Below, one piece after another: positions 10,581 through 20,895 of a DNA stretch of 64,000 bases. The stretch comes from Chondrus crispus (Eukaryota > Rhodophyta > Florideophyceae > Gigartinales > Gigartinaceae). A program made the position numbers and the translations under genes. Every line of letters begins with the position of its first letter. The first letter of the stretch is position 1. The stretch spans positions 394,899 through 458,898 of the forward strand of contig NW_005179111.1 of the NCBI RefSeq assembly GCF_000350225.1, read 5' to 3'. Under the pieces are notes generated by a model. That model saw only the letters and a program-made list of their open reading frames with translations. It made no database searches and had not been told where the DNA came from.

Positions 10581-12529
10581 CTTGGGGGAATGGCACGTGA
10601 CGTGACTCGATTTCGAACGTACACTGCATTGGCAAGTGCTTCTGCCCAGAACCCCTTTGTAACTTTCTTGTGCGCTAGCATGGAGCGCACCAAGTTTACC
10701 AAAGTTCTGTTCAGTCGTTCGGCGACGCCATTTTGCTCCGGTGTGTACGCGGTCGTCATTTGATGCTGAGTACCATTTGCAATCAGAAAAGACTTAAACT
10801 CCGTGGACAGATACTCACCACCTCGATCGGTGCGAAGCACTTTGATCTTGCGACCAGTGTGAGTCTGAGCAAGTTGTGCAAACATTTTGTATCGTTCAAA
10901 TGCTTCTGATTTATGGTGCATAGGGTACACTACTGACCAGTTTGAGTGATCATCTATGAAGGTAATGAAGTACTTGGCACCACCAATGGACTGCACCTCT
11001 AAGGGGCCACAAACATCAGAGTGAACTAAGTCTAGACAGAAGTATGCCCGCCTCGAGGACCGCTCTTTTGGGATCACAGATCGAGTGGCTTTGCCGTAGA
11101 CGCACGCAGAACATTTTCCAGGGATGCAATCATTGTCAGTATTTTTGATTTTGTTAGCCTCATTACCAAGTAGTTTGACTCCACTTACCACATTGTCACG
11201 AATCATCGAAGCAATACCTTGAGAATGCACATGTGCAAAGCTCTCATGCCACGTTTGCAGGGTGGCGGCATGTGCAGATCCGATGTCACTGACGATGTCG
11301 AGAACGTAAAGTTCTCCAACCAATGTCGCAGTCGCCACTACAGTTGAGCCTCGTCTGATCATGCATTTTCCATTTTCGAACCCAACTTTTAGTCCAAGTT
11401 CAGTCATTCGACTGACAGAGAGCAGAGAGAATGCAAAGTCCGGAACGTGCAATACATCCGTCAACTTGCACGGTTCGATGCGGCCATTCACATTTAACTT
11501 CAAGTGAACGTCACCACGGCCGGCAACCTTTGCACTAGTCTTGGTTCCCATCTGAACAGACGCGGATTCAAGTGGCTCATACGTTGCAAACAAAGATCGG
11601 TCATATGTAATATGAGCTGTACAAGCTGAATCTACGAGCCACGAAGGCAACATCTCCATATCGTTCGTGTGCGAAGCTTTCGACATCAGACATGTGAAGT
11701 CGACGCTGTTTACAACCATGTCGGGATCAGGTTTCTGTGTGACAAATGCAGATTGTTTCCGCTGAGACATACGCGGTTTATATGTGCTAGGAGGAGCCGG
11801 GCGACGCCCATTCAAATCCTTTTCCCAGCAGCGGGTTGCCGTATGGCCTGTATGACCGCAGTTCGTGCATTTGTAATCGTTTATGTCCCGATTGTTCGGG
11901 GCACGATTAACCAGAGCCGATGTCTGTGAGGAGCTGGACTTCATGTTTGCTCGTTGCTCTTCCTGCAGCAGACGACTTTTCACAAAGTCCAAACTGAATA
12001 TCTTTTCCTCATTACCGAGAGCATCAAGTGCAACGATGAGAGCCTCGAAACGGGCAGGCAGACCGTTGAGCACTGCCATGGCCATCTCCTTGTCATCGAT
12101 GTTTACGCTCATGGACTTGAGGATGGCTGCCAGCTGCTTGACACGATTGATGTATGCAAGCACCTTTTCACCGGAAAGCATCTTCACAGTGTAGAACTCA
12201 CGACGTGCAGCTAGTTTGTTCAGCAAAGTGTGCCTCTCAAACACGTTGACAATAGCTTCCCACATCTCATGAGCAGTATCAACATCACGTACATGCTCAA
12301 GATGCTCATCTGATAGGGAGAGACCAATCAGTGCTTTAGCTTTACTGTCACCTCTGATCCACTTCTTACGCTCTTCCGCGCGTTCCTCACTTGGAACTCT
12401 TCCCTCAACGATGTATTGGTCAACATCACGTAGAGCAAGCAGAAGTTGTATTTTCTGCTTCCACACGTAGAAGTTGGAGTCCGTCAGTTTGTCGATTCTG
12501 ATGGATCCTCCTCCTCCTTGATCTTCCAT
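10577..12529 (-). pseudogene. A1 Gag-Pol, 5' part (Gag, protease, integrase core)
   Basis: The first ATG of the frame is at 12529. Gag spans roughly the first 220 residues. A CCHC knuckle follows (CTNCGHTGHTATRC), then the protease active site as VDSACTAHIT, the integrase HHCC zinc site (H...H, then CSACVYG) and the catalytic core with LDLVHSDVCGPL and RTDRGGEYLS. The frame is lost at 10587 by a one-base deletion in a G run. Gag forms the particle, protease would mature it and integrase would insert the cDNA. Confidence 0.9.
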
Positions 12530-12570
12530 TTTAGTGCAAATAAACTTCAAGTACTCGAAAATCCGTTCGG

Positions 12571-12619
12571 GGATCCCAAGCCGTTAACCGATAGTCAACA
12601 CAATGGCAAGCCCACCCGT
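12571..12619 (-). promoter_or_regulatory. 49-bp leader motif shared by copia families A and B (A1 copy)
   Basis: This segment is identical over 49 bp to B1 29075-29123, although the surrounding leaders of the two families do not align. It lies 42-90 bp upstream of the Gag ATG. Other copies are at 44654-44702 (B3), about 52010-52058 (A2, one C-to-T change) and about 61170-61218 (B5). Its sense strand contains GGTTAACGGC. It may be a packaging, splicing or translation signal. Confidence 0.7.
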
Positions 12620-12701
12620 CTAAGAAATTCGATATGATTACTATGAAGTTGCACTAGGAGAAATTCGCGAACAGATATGTGAATTTATTTGGATGAAATC
12701 C

Positions 12702-13244
12702 CTAACTATTCTGTTCACAAACTACCTTTAAGTGTGCGGCACCGTTCTCGTGGCACTTCAGGTGCCCGTGACACTCAAAGACGCGATTGCAAGGGATACA
12801 ACGCGGAGTCTCCTTAGCGTTGGCAACTTGAATGCGATGAGACCTAGACTGAATGTGGTCGTAAAAGGCCTTCGCACTATTGCCACTAACGCCGCACACT
12901 TTACAATACCGCTTATACCGCGGGCACACCTTACGATTCCTCTTGCGCTCACGCTTAAACTCTTTATTCGCGAGAACAGCCGCTTTCCGAGCAGAAAGTC
13001 GATGCGTAGTTCTCTTTATTGGTGCGGGAACAGAGCGCGGAATACGAGGAATCCTATATGGTGCGCAACTCGAGGAGGGACCCGGAAGCGCGAGCCGAGG
13101 TGAAGGTTGATCCTCAGGCTCAAGCACCTCAACGGATACGACCTCCGATGTCCGAACCGTTCGACCGGTGACCAGCTTCCCAGGCGCAGAGCGCACCGGT
13201 ACTAATTCCAGATCTAACACAACCCCGTAAGAACAGGTATTCAC
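12702..13244 (-). CDS. Leader ORF of copia A1: two U1/matrin-type C2H2 zinc fingers, 180 aa
   Basis: An intact 180-codon ORF lies between the PBS and gag on the coding strand, with its stop about 170 bp upstream of the Gag ATG. The N-terminal half is Pro/Ser/Arg-rich. A basic stretch (residues about 85-110, ending RKVCPRYKRY) leads into two fingers, CKVCG...H(X5)H and CIPCN...H(X5)H, both C-X2-C-X12-H-X5-H. That spacing is typical of U1/matrin/JAZ-type nucleic-acid-binding fingers. It is conserved in A2 (52141-52683) with four amino-acid differences. Standard copia elements have no such gene. It might bind element RNA or act against host silencing; this is inference. It could also be a captured host gene fragment. 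Confidence 0.75.
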   Translation of the reverse strand: MNTCSYGVVLDLELVPVRSAPGKLVTGRTVRTSEVVSVEVLEPEDQPSPRLALPGPSSSCAPYRIPRIPRSVPAPIKRTTHRLSARKAAVLANKEFKRERKRNRKVCPRYKRYCKVCGVSGNSAKAFYDHIQSRSHRIQVANAKETPRCIPCNRVFECHGHLKCHENGAAHLKVVCEQNS

Positions 13245-13329
13245 AATAAGGAATATGAAGATAATCGTCAGTAACAGATTTTGGAATTATTGCTCTTAAG
13301 AACCACCAAAACGTGCAAAGACAATCACT

Positions 13330-13736
13330 TAGATGTGTAGGAAATGGAAAGAAACTCAAAACTTACTTTGCATGAGAGAACGAAGAAAAACCAAATGCGA
13401 GATTGACGACGACGGCGGTAGCGGGAGCGGAAACGAAGACGAAGACCAAAGACAGAGACAGCAGCAAGAACCACAGCAAGAACAAAAGCCAAACCAAGAA
13501 CGAAGACAACGAAGACAGCGGGGGCGATGACCAAAACCAATTCACACAAGAGAGCAAGAACGACAGCAGCAGCGAAAACCAAAACCAAGAACGACGGCAA
13601 GAACGAGAGCGACAACGACAGCGAGAAGACCAGCGGAAACAACGACGAGAAACGGCAGCGAAAACGACAGCGACAACGACGGCAGAAACAACGGAACGAG
13701 AACGACAGACTCATGCAGTGAAACGACAGCGAGGGA
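13330..13736 (-). repeat. Low-complexity leader of copia A1
   Basis: On the plus strand this is a purine-rich run of variants of GACAGC, AACGAC and CAAAACC, so the RNA leader is pyrimidine-rich with many GTCGTT units. It starts right after the PBS. Several long but compositionally trivial reading frames (Gln/Arg/Lys-rich or Phe/Val/Leu-rich) overlap here and are not treated as genes. Confidence 0.7.
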
Positions 13737-13750
13737 CTGGGCCCATAACC
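13737..13750 (-). other. Primer binding site of A1 (half initiator tRNA-Met)
   Basis: Directly inside the 5' LTR the sense strand reads GGTTATGGGCCCAG. This is complementary to the anticodon stem-loop region (CTGGGCCCATAACC) of eukaryotic initiator tRNA-Met, as in Drosophila copia, which primes from a cleaved half of that tRNA. Confidence 0.85.
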
Positions 13751-15014
13751 TAATGGTAGATTCGGAGGGGCAAGGGAAAGAAGGAAGGCAGGTTGATGTG
13801 TGTGAGTGAAGGAGTTGGTGCCGAGGTTTACTTTGAAGCCGTTTTCCTGCGATACTTATACACTTCCAGTGCTACACTATCGCTCTACTCCGACTCCCAG
13901 TAAACCATACTCTACTATGCGCGACCAAGCGCGGTCCTCTTGTGGCCCGACCATACTGTTCGATTTCCACCTTACGAATCGATTCGTAACTATTAGCTCA
14001 CAACTATTTCTACACATTCCAAATGACTGTAAACCATGGCCCTATGCATGCAACTGTTTCACACCTTACTAATCTGCATCCAGTCATGCCAGACTTCATT
14101 GTTGTGCAACGAACAACTTGGCACTTGTCTATTTCCAACAACGCAAACGTCTTTCATATCACAATCGCCATACGTATCCTTGTTTCTCACCTTACTAATT
14201 TCGCCAAGCACTGTCAGACAGTTATGGCAAGTTATAACAATGTGCATCCAGACTTTCTACACAACTCACATGAGAATACATGTAAATCACACGAGTACTG
14301 TCATGAACTTGCATCCAACGGCGCACCATGACGAGAGCACAGTGCAACGGCGCGTGCTCACGCAAGACTCGCATACAGCGTGACGCGTACACAGAATAAT
14401 CGCACAACTGTATTCCTCTCGCGAGAAGTACTTGTTGTACTTTTGATTCACATGTACTGTACTCGGACACGCGCAGGATCGCAAACAGTCTGACACTGTA
14501 AAACTGTAAACCCTCATGTGCATACACCTGGATGCGTGTACATGTGTACGTACACGAATCCACCTGGCCACGTGTACATGTGTACACGGCATACATGTGT
14601 CCCGCACGGGGGCCCCATGCAATTACCCATTACAACCATGGCAAACCACTTGAAACCCCCAAAACAACGTAATTATGGCATATACAGGCCATTTAAAGTA
14701 CATCACAAGGCCAATGACGCACACGTGGACAACGCTCGACCAATAGATTTGCAGCATTACACCTGAGGGCCAATAGAATGGCAGTATTTCCTGTGTAGTC
14801 TATAGTGCTACGGGCCAAGGTTCCACCTGGCAAAACTATGCAAATTTGCATGACCCTCCGAGAGGCCACTTTCGTCCCCGGAACCCCAAAATCTGGGATT
14901 TTACACGTGTCATGTCGTGATATGGGTAAGAGCGCCCGGACCGTGCAGTCATGTACACGTGTCACTCGATTTTGACCTTTTCAGATAACAGCATGTGGTC
15001 GCACATTTTCAATA
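13751..15014 (-). repeat. 5' LTR of copia A1
   Basis: 1264 bp, matching 7138-8401. In sense direction it starts at 15014. A TATA-like box (TATAAG on the minus strand) is at 13855-13860, which places transcription start shortly downstream, with only about 100 bp of R/U5. Target duplication GGGAC follows at 15015-15019. Confidence 0.92.
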
Positions 15015-15019
15015 GGGAC

Positions 15020-15850
15020 GTCTGTCGTTCGTTGACGTCCGCACGACTAGTTGCGTTCTTGCGCGGTTCGCGGTCCTCCCGCAGCTTAGAGGCCACAGGG
15101 GGCTCTGGGGGTTTCTTTTCGGGCGTCGGGCATACGGAGGCCACGACGTCCCTTATTTCCTGCGCCGGAATCACGCTAGTCTCGGCGTCTTCGTGTGGGG
15201 GCGTGGGAGATATTATCGGTAAATATCCCCCGTGCCCTTGTCGGGCTCGCGATGACGGGCCGATGGGATGTGGACAAGACGGCTCACGCGACCGTGCGAA
15301 TGCAACCGTCTTTACGCGTTTTTTGAGCTACCGGAGCTATCGGAGCTAAGCGCGTCGCTACCGATAGCTAGCGCGCCTCCGCTTCCCTCCACGAGTTGGG
15401 GCGTGGGCGTGGTCCATCTTGGTCTCGTGGCTTCGTCGAAGTATTCGGATACTTCGAGGCCTTGATTCACCACGTCCGGACGTTGTAGAATTTGCGGGGC
15501 CGCGGGTGCCGGATCTCCCTTGCGTCCCCCCTGGGCAGGGCATGCGTATCCTCTGCCCAGTCCTGGAGGTACATTATCGCGTTCTGTACCCCCGGCGGGA
15601 CTCGGGAACGGTCCCGGTCTCCCCTTTCGTCTTGACGCGGATATCGCGTGTCCGCCTGGCGGAAGTCGCGTCTCCCGCGTTGGTCGAGTTCGTTACGACG
15701 GTACCCGCCACCGCGGGGAGCGAAGCGGGCGCCCGCACCCGCTCGACTCGGGTACCCTTGACGCGGAAATCGGTCTTCGCGAGCCGATTGCTGGAGGAGG
15801 TTGCGCATCCCAGGACGCGTCTCCATCTACTACTTGTAATTCCTGTACGC
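15020..15850 (-). pseudogene. G1 Gag C-terminus and pol linker, degenerate
   Basis: After the damaged zinc knuckle the frame shows two adjacent TAG codons, then an Arg/Gly/Asp-rich segment of about 119 residues (15826-15467) with RGG-like and RDR-like runs, as expected for the nucleic-acid-binding tail of a gypsy Gag. A Pro/Glu/Lys-rich linker (15174-15020) continues in frame into the protease region across the A1 insertion. Between 15467 and 15174 I see only broken frames. Confidence 0.6.
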
Positions 15851-17058
15851 GGTGAACATCCGTTGCTCGGGCGACAGGAATGGACACTTTCCAGCACACT
15901 GGCGGCCGCACGGCATAGCCAACAGACGTACGCGCTATCGTCTGTGGATGCGAAAGATGCCGCGTGACGCGTCTCCTCTTCGGGTAACTTGGGGACGCTT
16001 GCCGATATGCGATCCCCTCCTTGACGCGAAATGTCCAGCTCCTGCACCTTGTGGTCCGTACCACTTGGCATGCGCGGAGTATGCGCGAACGCAGTGGCGA
16101 AGCTTCTGGTCGACCGCGTTGACGCCGGTGTGGGATGTCGACCTCCCCCTTGCTCCATGCCTCGCGCAATGAGGACAGGGTCGGCCTGCCCCTCATCTTC
16201 TCCAACATTGAGGGCTGTCGCGGGTGAACTTGTTTCGTTCGACCTCGATGGTCGACCCGCTCTCCCTGCCGGTTTCGGATCCGGCAGGGGTAGGCCGCGA
16301 CGCGCGCGGAATGTAGTACCTTCGGCCTTCGCTATACTGCGGATGCTTGAGAGGTCTGTCTTCTGCGATCCGGGCAGTCGTTGCACCGTCTCAGCCACGG
16401 CGGTTCGGGTCCCTGGGGCTAGTCCGCGCACGAAATAATGCGCGAGTGCTTGTTCGGTGAACACCGCGATGCACCGGAACGCGGCGGACTCCAATCGATT
16501 CGCGTACGCGTTCTTCGTCTCGTGAGGATGCTGTCCCGCGGTCGCGACTGTATCATACGCTTCACCTAACACGTCTTCCGTGAGGTAGCGTTTGATGAAC
16601 TGGTTGACGAGACCAGGCCAGCTTATGTCGTCGTGAAGCTGGCCAGCGCGTAGTCCGCCCATGGTGTACCTCGTATACAATCTTTCCGCGTCGCGTTCAA
16701 GAAAATGCGCGAAGACGCGGACGACAACACTTTCAGTTAGGTGTTGCACGTTGAATGTGATACGTATATCCTTCAGGAACGGTAGTAACTGAATCGCATC
16801 AGTGCCGTCCAAGCTGCGCATCGTGGGTCGAATCCCACGACAGCGCTGGACGTACTTCGCGATCCGTCCCGCGTCTCCCGAGGTAACGAGCCTCGACATA
16901 TTGTCCAACTGATACATGCGGTAATTCGCGACATCGCTGAACTCCTGTATCATGGTATGGACGGGCTCGACCCCGGGTGCCGCGGGTCCCAACGTCCCAA
17001 AAGGGGTGACGGGCAGCGTTCCGATATCGACCGGACCGGGATGCGCGGTGAGGTCCAC
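15574..17058 (-). pseudogene. G1 Gag capsid region
   Basis: A 494-codon frame with a retrotransposon Gag capsid-like helical region at about residues 75-240 (including VFAHFLERDAERLY and SWPGLVNQFIKRYL). A Pro/Arg-rich part follows, then YVCWLC near 15925. The rest of the zinc knuckle and the CPFLSPEQR segment lie in another frame, so a frameshift falls inside the knuckle at about 15900. Upstream the same frame extends to a TAG near 17070, so the true start was further 5'. Confidence 0.7.
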
Positions 17059-17274
17059 CGGCTGGTAGCCGCCCTAGCGAGGATCGAAAGAGAGAATCGG
17101 TTCTCTTGATCCGCGGGCGGCTCCTCCACGGTCCTGATCGTCCGCGTACGGTACGCATCTCATCCCCCGTATGTCTCCGGCGACATACGGGAGGGCTTGG
17201 GTTTCGGACGCGACATGCGCGTCCATTGGTGGTCTTGGGCCATCCGCGTACCGACTGGATCCGGCACCAGTCGG

Positions 17275-17967
17275 TCAGAACTCCGGCGCGTCTGACGCGA
17301 TCGGGGGAACAGTGGCACCGGGCCCCCTCGTAGGGGCTCCGGGCGACCTATTGGTCGGGTTCTGTTCCACCTCGCGAGCGCGTCTCCGCGTCGAGTTGAG
17401 TTCCGCGGCCATATGGGCAAACGCGTGTATTTGCTCCGCCGACGGGAAGGGTTGTGCATCAGGTGGTCTTGATGAGGCCGACCTCTCAGGGTGGCCTTCC
17501 CTGTCCTCGACAGGGGAATCTTCGACGAGCGCTAGCTGACTCTGCCGCTGGTCGACTAGTGCTCGGAGGTTCTCCAAAGATTGGGAGACGCAGTCAAACC
17601 TTCCTTCGCGAAGCGAGCGTAGCTCTTCCATACAGCGCGTATATACCGCGTCCGAGACGTCAATTCGAAGCGAGGTCCGGACGTCCTCGATGTATTCCGC
17701 GATCATGTCATACATCGCGCGAGCGCGTCCTTCTGAAAACCCAGACGACAGTTCGCGGTCGGTAGGACCTGCGGCGCCGCCGCCGAAGGTGGCGCGCAGC
17801 GCGCCTGACTTGGAGGCGCGGCGCGCAGTTGACTCCATATTCGCCGGTTCCGTCTGAATCGAGTTCGCGGTTCTTTCTTCCATTTCGACGCGCCCGGACG
17901 CGGATTCGAACGATATGTTTCTGGCGATAATCGCGTGGCCTTCTAGGTCGGGAGACCACTGTAGCAT
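17275..17967 (-). pseudogene. G1 Gag N-terminal ORF, 230 aa
   Basis: The frame opens with an ATG formed by the last bases of the LTR (TTATGCTACA) and runs through the PBS, so initiation may really be at the next Met (17883). It encodes a charged region with a probable coiled coil (about residues 85-150), then a Pro-rich tail. I take it as the N-terminal part of Gag, separated from 15574-17058 by frame breaks between 17275 and 17058. The product is not recognisable by family motifs. Confidence 0.5.
17946..17958 (-). other. Primer binding site of G1
   Basis: On the minus strand TGGTCTCCCGACC begins one base inside the LTR. A TGG start at this place fits pairing with the CCA end of a tRNA. I did not identify which tRNA. 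Confidence 0.6.
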
Positions 17968-18569
17968 AAACGCCCCAATGACAGGGGTGTATGCTCAGTC
18001 CGCGTAAGAGACCCTGTAGAACGCGAGAAGAACAGAAAGGACCAGTAAGCAACGCGTGAGGAAGGACACGGGCCGGTAACGGTGGTAGAGCAGGTCGGGT
18101 CGCGAACGCGTTAGTGTATGCGGTAGAGCGGATTGACGACTCGACGCCCGGGCGCGGTACTGGGTGACGTTCCAGTACCGACGGGCGGGGGCGGATCCTA
18201 GCTCGCACGCGCACGTACGCGTCCGCTACCCGTGTCCTTCTACTCTAAAACGCGAACAGAGAGAGCGTCCCCGAGTTAGGGTAAGCGTTCCGGGTTAGCA
18301 GAAGGTGAGGGTCTGGCCAAGCCAACGCTTGCCTTCCCTCCGCCGCCATCGGTTCCCGTGGTTTAATATACAGTTACGCGTCTATCGCGTCTATCTTACA
18401 GGGCTACAGTACAGTCCGTACTGCACTGTAGCGCGTTACAGTGCTGAGCTACCATGCTCAGCTACTGTAGCGCCGTCAATACGTGTGACCGCGCGCGCTG
18501 TCAATACACGTGTGATCGTGCGCGCGCGATCTAATTCTAAATCTAATTCTGATCCGCGCTTATGCTACA
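17960..18569 (-). repeat. 5' LTR of gypsy element G1
   Basis: 610 bp with 10-bp inverted termini TGTAGCATAA/TTATGCTACA. It is related to the LTRs at 2521-3159 and 20896-21594 but in the opposite direction. It contains several CTACAGTA/TACTGTAG-type palindromes and CACGTGT motifs. The right flank belongs to the tyrosine-recombinase element. Confidence 0.8.
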
Positions 18570-18852
18570 GGACGCACTCGAGAAGGATGTTCTCGGTGTC
18601 GGGAAGAGCTTGAATGGAGCTCCTCCTCGTCCCGCTTACGGCCCCCTTGCCTCCCTCGCACATTCCGAAAAACTAGATGCCACCCGCACTGCCATCCCCG
18701 AGCCGGAAGAAGCAGGGACTGCACACTGTAGTGCAACGCGCCTGTTAGGCAGAGACCAAGGTCCGACGGTCCAACACAAACAACAGCAACAAAAAAAACA
18801 ACTGCCAACGGCACAGCGCTACGGAGTGTTCGAAGCTCCCTGTCCTCTTTAA
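18570..18852 (+). pseudogene. Possible Gag C-terminal remnant of the tyrosine-recombinase element
   Basis: An open frame coming out of the G1 LTR encodes about 94 residues, Ala/Pro-rich, then a Gln/Lys run, then a stop. No family motif is visible. Its place upstream of RT on the same strand is the only reason to suspect Gag. Confidence 0.25.
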
Positions 18853-19709
18853 GCGGGTTTGCGGCCCGCAGTAGCTCGGATCCCTGATAGGGGGGGGCAA
18901 AGAGAAGGGCCCAGCCCGGGATCGGTAAATGGTGGTAGAGACTTGTAAAGGCAACTGCTCGACGAGTTCGGAGGGGTGTTTAGGTAAACCTGGTCCGATG
19001 GGTCGTAAATCCAATGCTCGAAGAGCGCCTTGTACACCTTATACCCTTGATAAGGTCTTCGACGGGGACGTCGCAACGTAGCCCGTCCGGAAAGAAGAAA
19101 ACGTAGCAGCGCTACACCGTCGTACTGCCCGATGGCAAAGTACCAACAACGGATCGGTCGCAACCAGATTCCGATGGAACTAACACTGAGAAAAGCACCA
19201 CTGGTGCACCAACACAGAAGCCCGATGGCAAATGACGTCACGTTGGGGATCGCAATCCTACAAGGTGGGACCAACTCAAGATTAAGGGAAATTAGGATAG
19301 GGAAATAAAGGGAAAAGGAATGGGACCCCCGAGCGCTGAAGGATGCCGTAGGCTAAGGTAAAAGGGAGCGTCTTGGTAGAGACGGACTTCGACGAAGGCG
19401 ACATTCAACTCCGGCAACTCGGGTTCGATTGGGAAATAAAGGGAAAAAGGAATGGGACCCCCGAGCGCTGAAGGATGCCGTAGGCTTAGGTAAAAGGGAG
19501 CGTCTTGGTAGAGACGGACTTCGACCAAGGCGACATTCAACTCCGGCAACTCGGGTTACCTTTACTGACTTGGTGGTCAGAGGGCTAAAGTATATATCGC
19601 CCCGCCGGAGCCACTACAGTAGCTCTCGGCGCTAGATCCTAGATCTAATCTAATGTTATATAACTAATATGCAACTAATTAAAATTAATAATTAAAACAA
19701 TAAAGTGAA
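18853..19709. other. Unassigned stretch within the tyrosine-recombinase element
   Basis: No convincing gene is seen. It holds a G-run near 18890, a tandem repeat (19300-19557) and an AT-rich tail around 19640-19710. A 141-codon minus-strand frame (18849-19274) has no recognisable domain and I leave it uncalled. It may be a leader or a further decayed insertion. Confidence 0.4.
19300..19557. repeat. Two tandem copies of a 131-bp repeat
   Basis: GGGAAATAAAGGGAAAA starts at 19300 and again at 19431. The two units agree almost throughout, with a few substitutions and one extra A, and both end near CGGCAACTCGGGTT. Confidence 0.9.
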
Positions 19710-20895
19710 ATGATTTCCACTTTTGCTTGTCATACCCCATCATTTTCATTTCTTTTCACCCCCCTTTTCAGGTGCGTATTGCACTACACAGACTTTTTCT
19801 CCCTTTTGCCCGCTGACAAGCAGTTGTTGTTCACACCTAAAGGGTGTCTCAATGACGCTCCCCCACGACCTTTTGAGCTGCGAAGACTCCCTGTCCTGTG
19901 CGAGGTGGAACCTGGTCACTATTGCGCTTTGCTAAAAGGGATGGACCGCGCTGGAATGCTGACTTAGTACGCTCGGGAGAGAGAGGTGGTAGTTAATGGG
20001 CTGTTCGAAGTCCCCAAGGACAAAGAGCCGTGTGGTTCACAGCGCCTTATCTTTGATGGCCGCCGGTGCAACCTCTAATTCCAGCAGGCTCTCTCGACGG
20101 TCATACTCCCTGCGCCGGACCTTCTCACAGAAATGCAGCTCGGGGAGGGCGACGAGCTGTATGTGTCGAGATCAGACATTTCCCAAATGTACAACCGCCT
20201 ACGTTGTCCTCTCTGGCTCTCTTCCTACTTCGGTCTCCCTCGTGTTAAGGCCGCAGACGTCGGAGTCGCCCATCTCGCTTCTTCGGAATTCATCTATCCC
20301 GCACTGACAGTCGTCCCTATGCGGTGGTGTCTCGCAGTTCGCTTCGCACAACATTTACACTGCAACTTGCTTCTGCGAGCCGGAATTAGAACTCATCAAC
20401 TGCTGCTCAGAGAGTCATACGGACCGGTAACACCGGTGGGGACTGCGACTCAGGCTGTTGCCCCGTACATCGACGACTTGGGGGTATTTCGGACTGACCT
20501 TTCTGTCAGCACTCTCTTGAAACGTGTCTGTTCGCTCTACGAAGCGGTCGGGCTCCCTGTGTCATGGAAAAAAACATTCCTAGCCGCCGGGGATCGCCAG
20601 TTTAATGACTGTCTCGGCCTGGAATTCTACAAGAATGGTCTGGTCCGACCGAACAGAAACAGCTTCCTACATTTGCTTCGGGATACAGAATCAGCTGTTC
20701 TGTTGCGCTACTCCACTCCCAAGGCAATGCAGAGGCTTCTAGGCCGCTGGATTTGGTTCCTCATCCTCCGACGCCCCCTGCTCAGTATCATCTTCGAGCT
20801 GTTCGCTCTCTCTACAGCTAAACGACCACTTTCTCCGCGCCTCCTTACCACTCTACAATTGCATGATTTGGACTTGCTCCTCGCCGTCGCCCCGG
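19710..20895 (+). pseudogene. Reverse transcriptase of the tyrosine-recombinase element
   Basis: One frame runs through this stretch with two nonsense codons, TAG 19965-19967 and TAA 20076-20078. The fingers region includes GLFEVPKDKEPCG and LIFDGRRCN. Motif A is SRSDISQMYNRL. Motif C is YIDDLG at 20466-20483, and a following SWKKT segment fits the thumb side. The frame is then cut by the solo LTR. With the LTR and one CCCGG removed it continues directly into RNase H, so RT and RNase H formed one protein. Confidence 0.8.

Larger units (their letters stand above)
7138..15014 (-). mobile_element. Copia-type LTR retrotransposon A1, full length
   Basis: 7877 bp on the minus strand, with 1264-bp LTRs at 7138-8401 and 13751-15014 and a target duplication GGGAC at 7133-7137 and 15015-15019. 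Internal order in sense direction is PBS, pyrimidine-rich leader, zinc-finger ORF, a second leader part with the 49-bp shared motif, and the Gag-Pol ORF. It sits in the protease linker of G1. Compared with A2 it has lost one G near 10587, splitting Gag-Pol, and its polypurine tract is damaged, so it should be inactive. Confidence 0.93.
3160..18569 (-). mobile_element. Gypsy-type LTR retrotransposon G1, degenerate and interrupted
   Basis: Minus-strand order is 5' LTR (17960-18569), PBS, gag, protease and reverse transcriptase, the Ty3/gypsy order as far as it can be followed. Three insertions break it: copia A1 (7138-15014), a pogo-type transposon (3894-5947) and the G2 LTR at 3159. RNase H, integrase and the 3' LTR are not in the window and presumably lie beyond G2. 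Removing A1 with one GGGAC copy leaves the reading frame open across the join. Removing the pogo copy brings the RT finger region next to the palm. Many stops and frameshifts make it inactive. It is itself inserted in the 5' part of the tyrosine-recombinase element. Confidence 0.8.

Noticed and set aside
13330..13753. Gln/Arg/Asn-rich plus-strand and Phe/Val/Leu-rich minus-strand reading frames in the copia leaders (also 29830-30100, 45409-45823, 52764-53291, 60051-60465)
   Set aside because: They come from low-complexity GACAGC/GTCGTT repeats that leave several frames open at once; no domain and no conserved start.
18849..19274. 141-codon minus-strand ORF as a gene
   Set aside because: Short, no recognisable domain, high chance of occurring at random in GC-rich repeat sequence.
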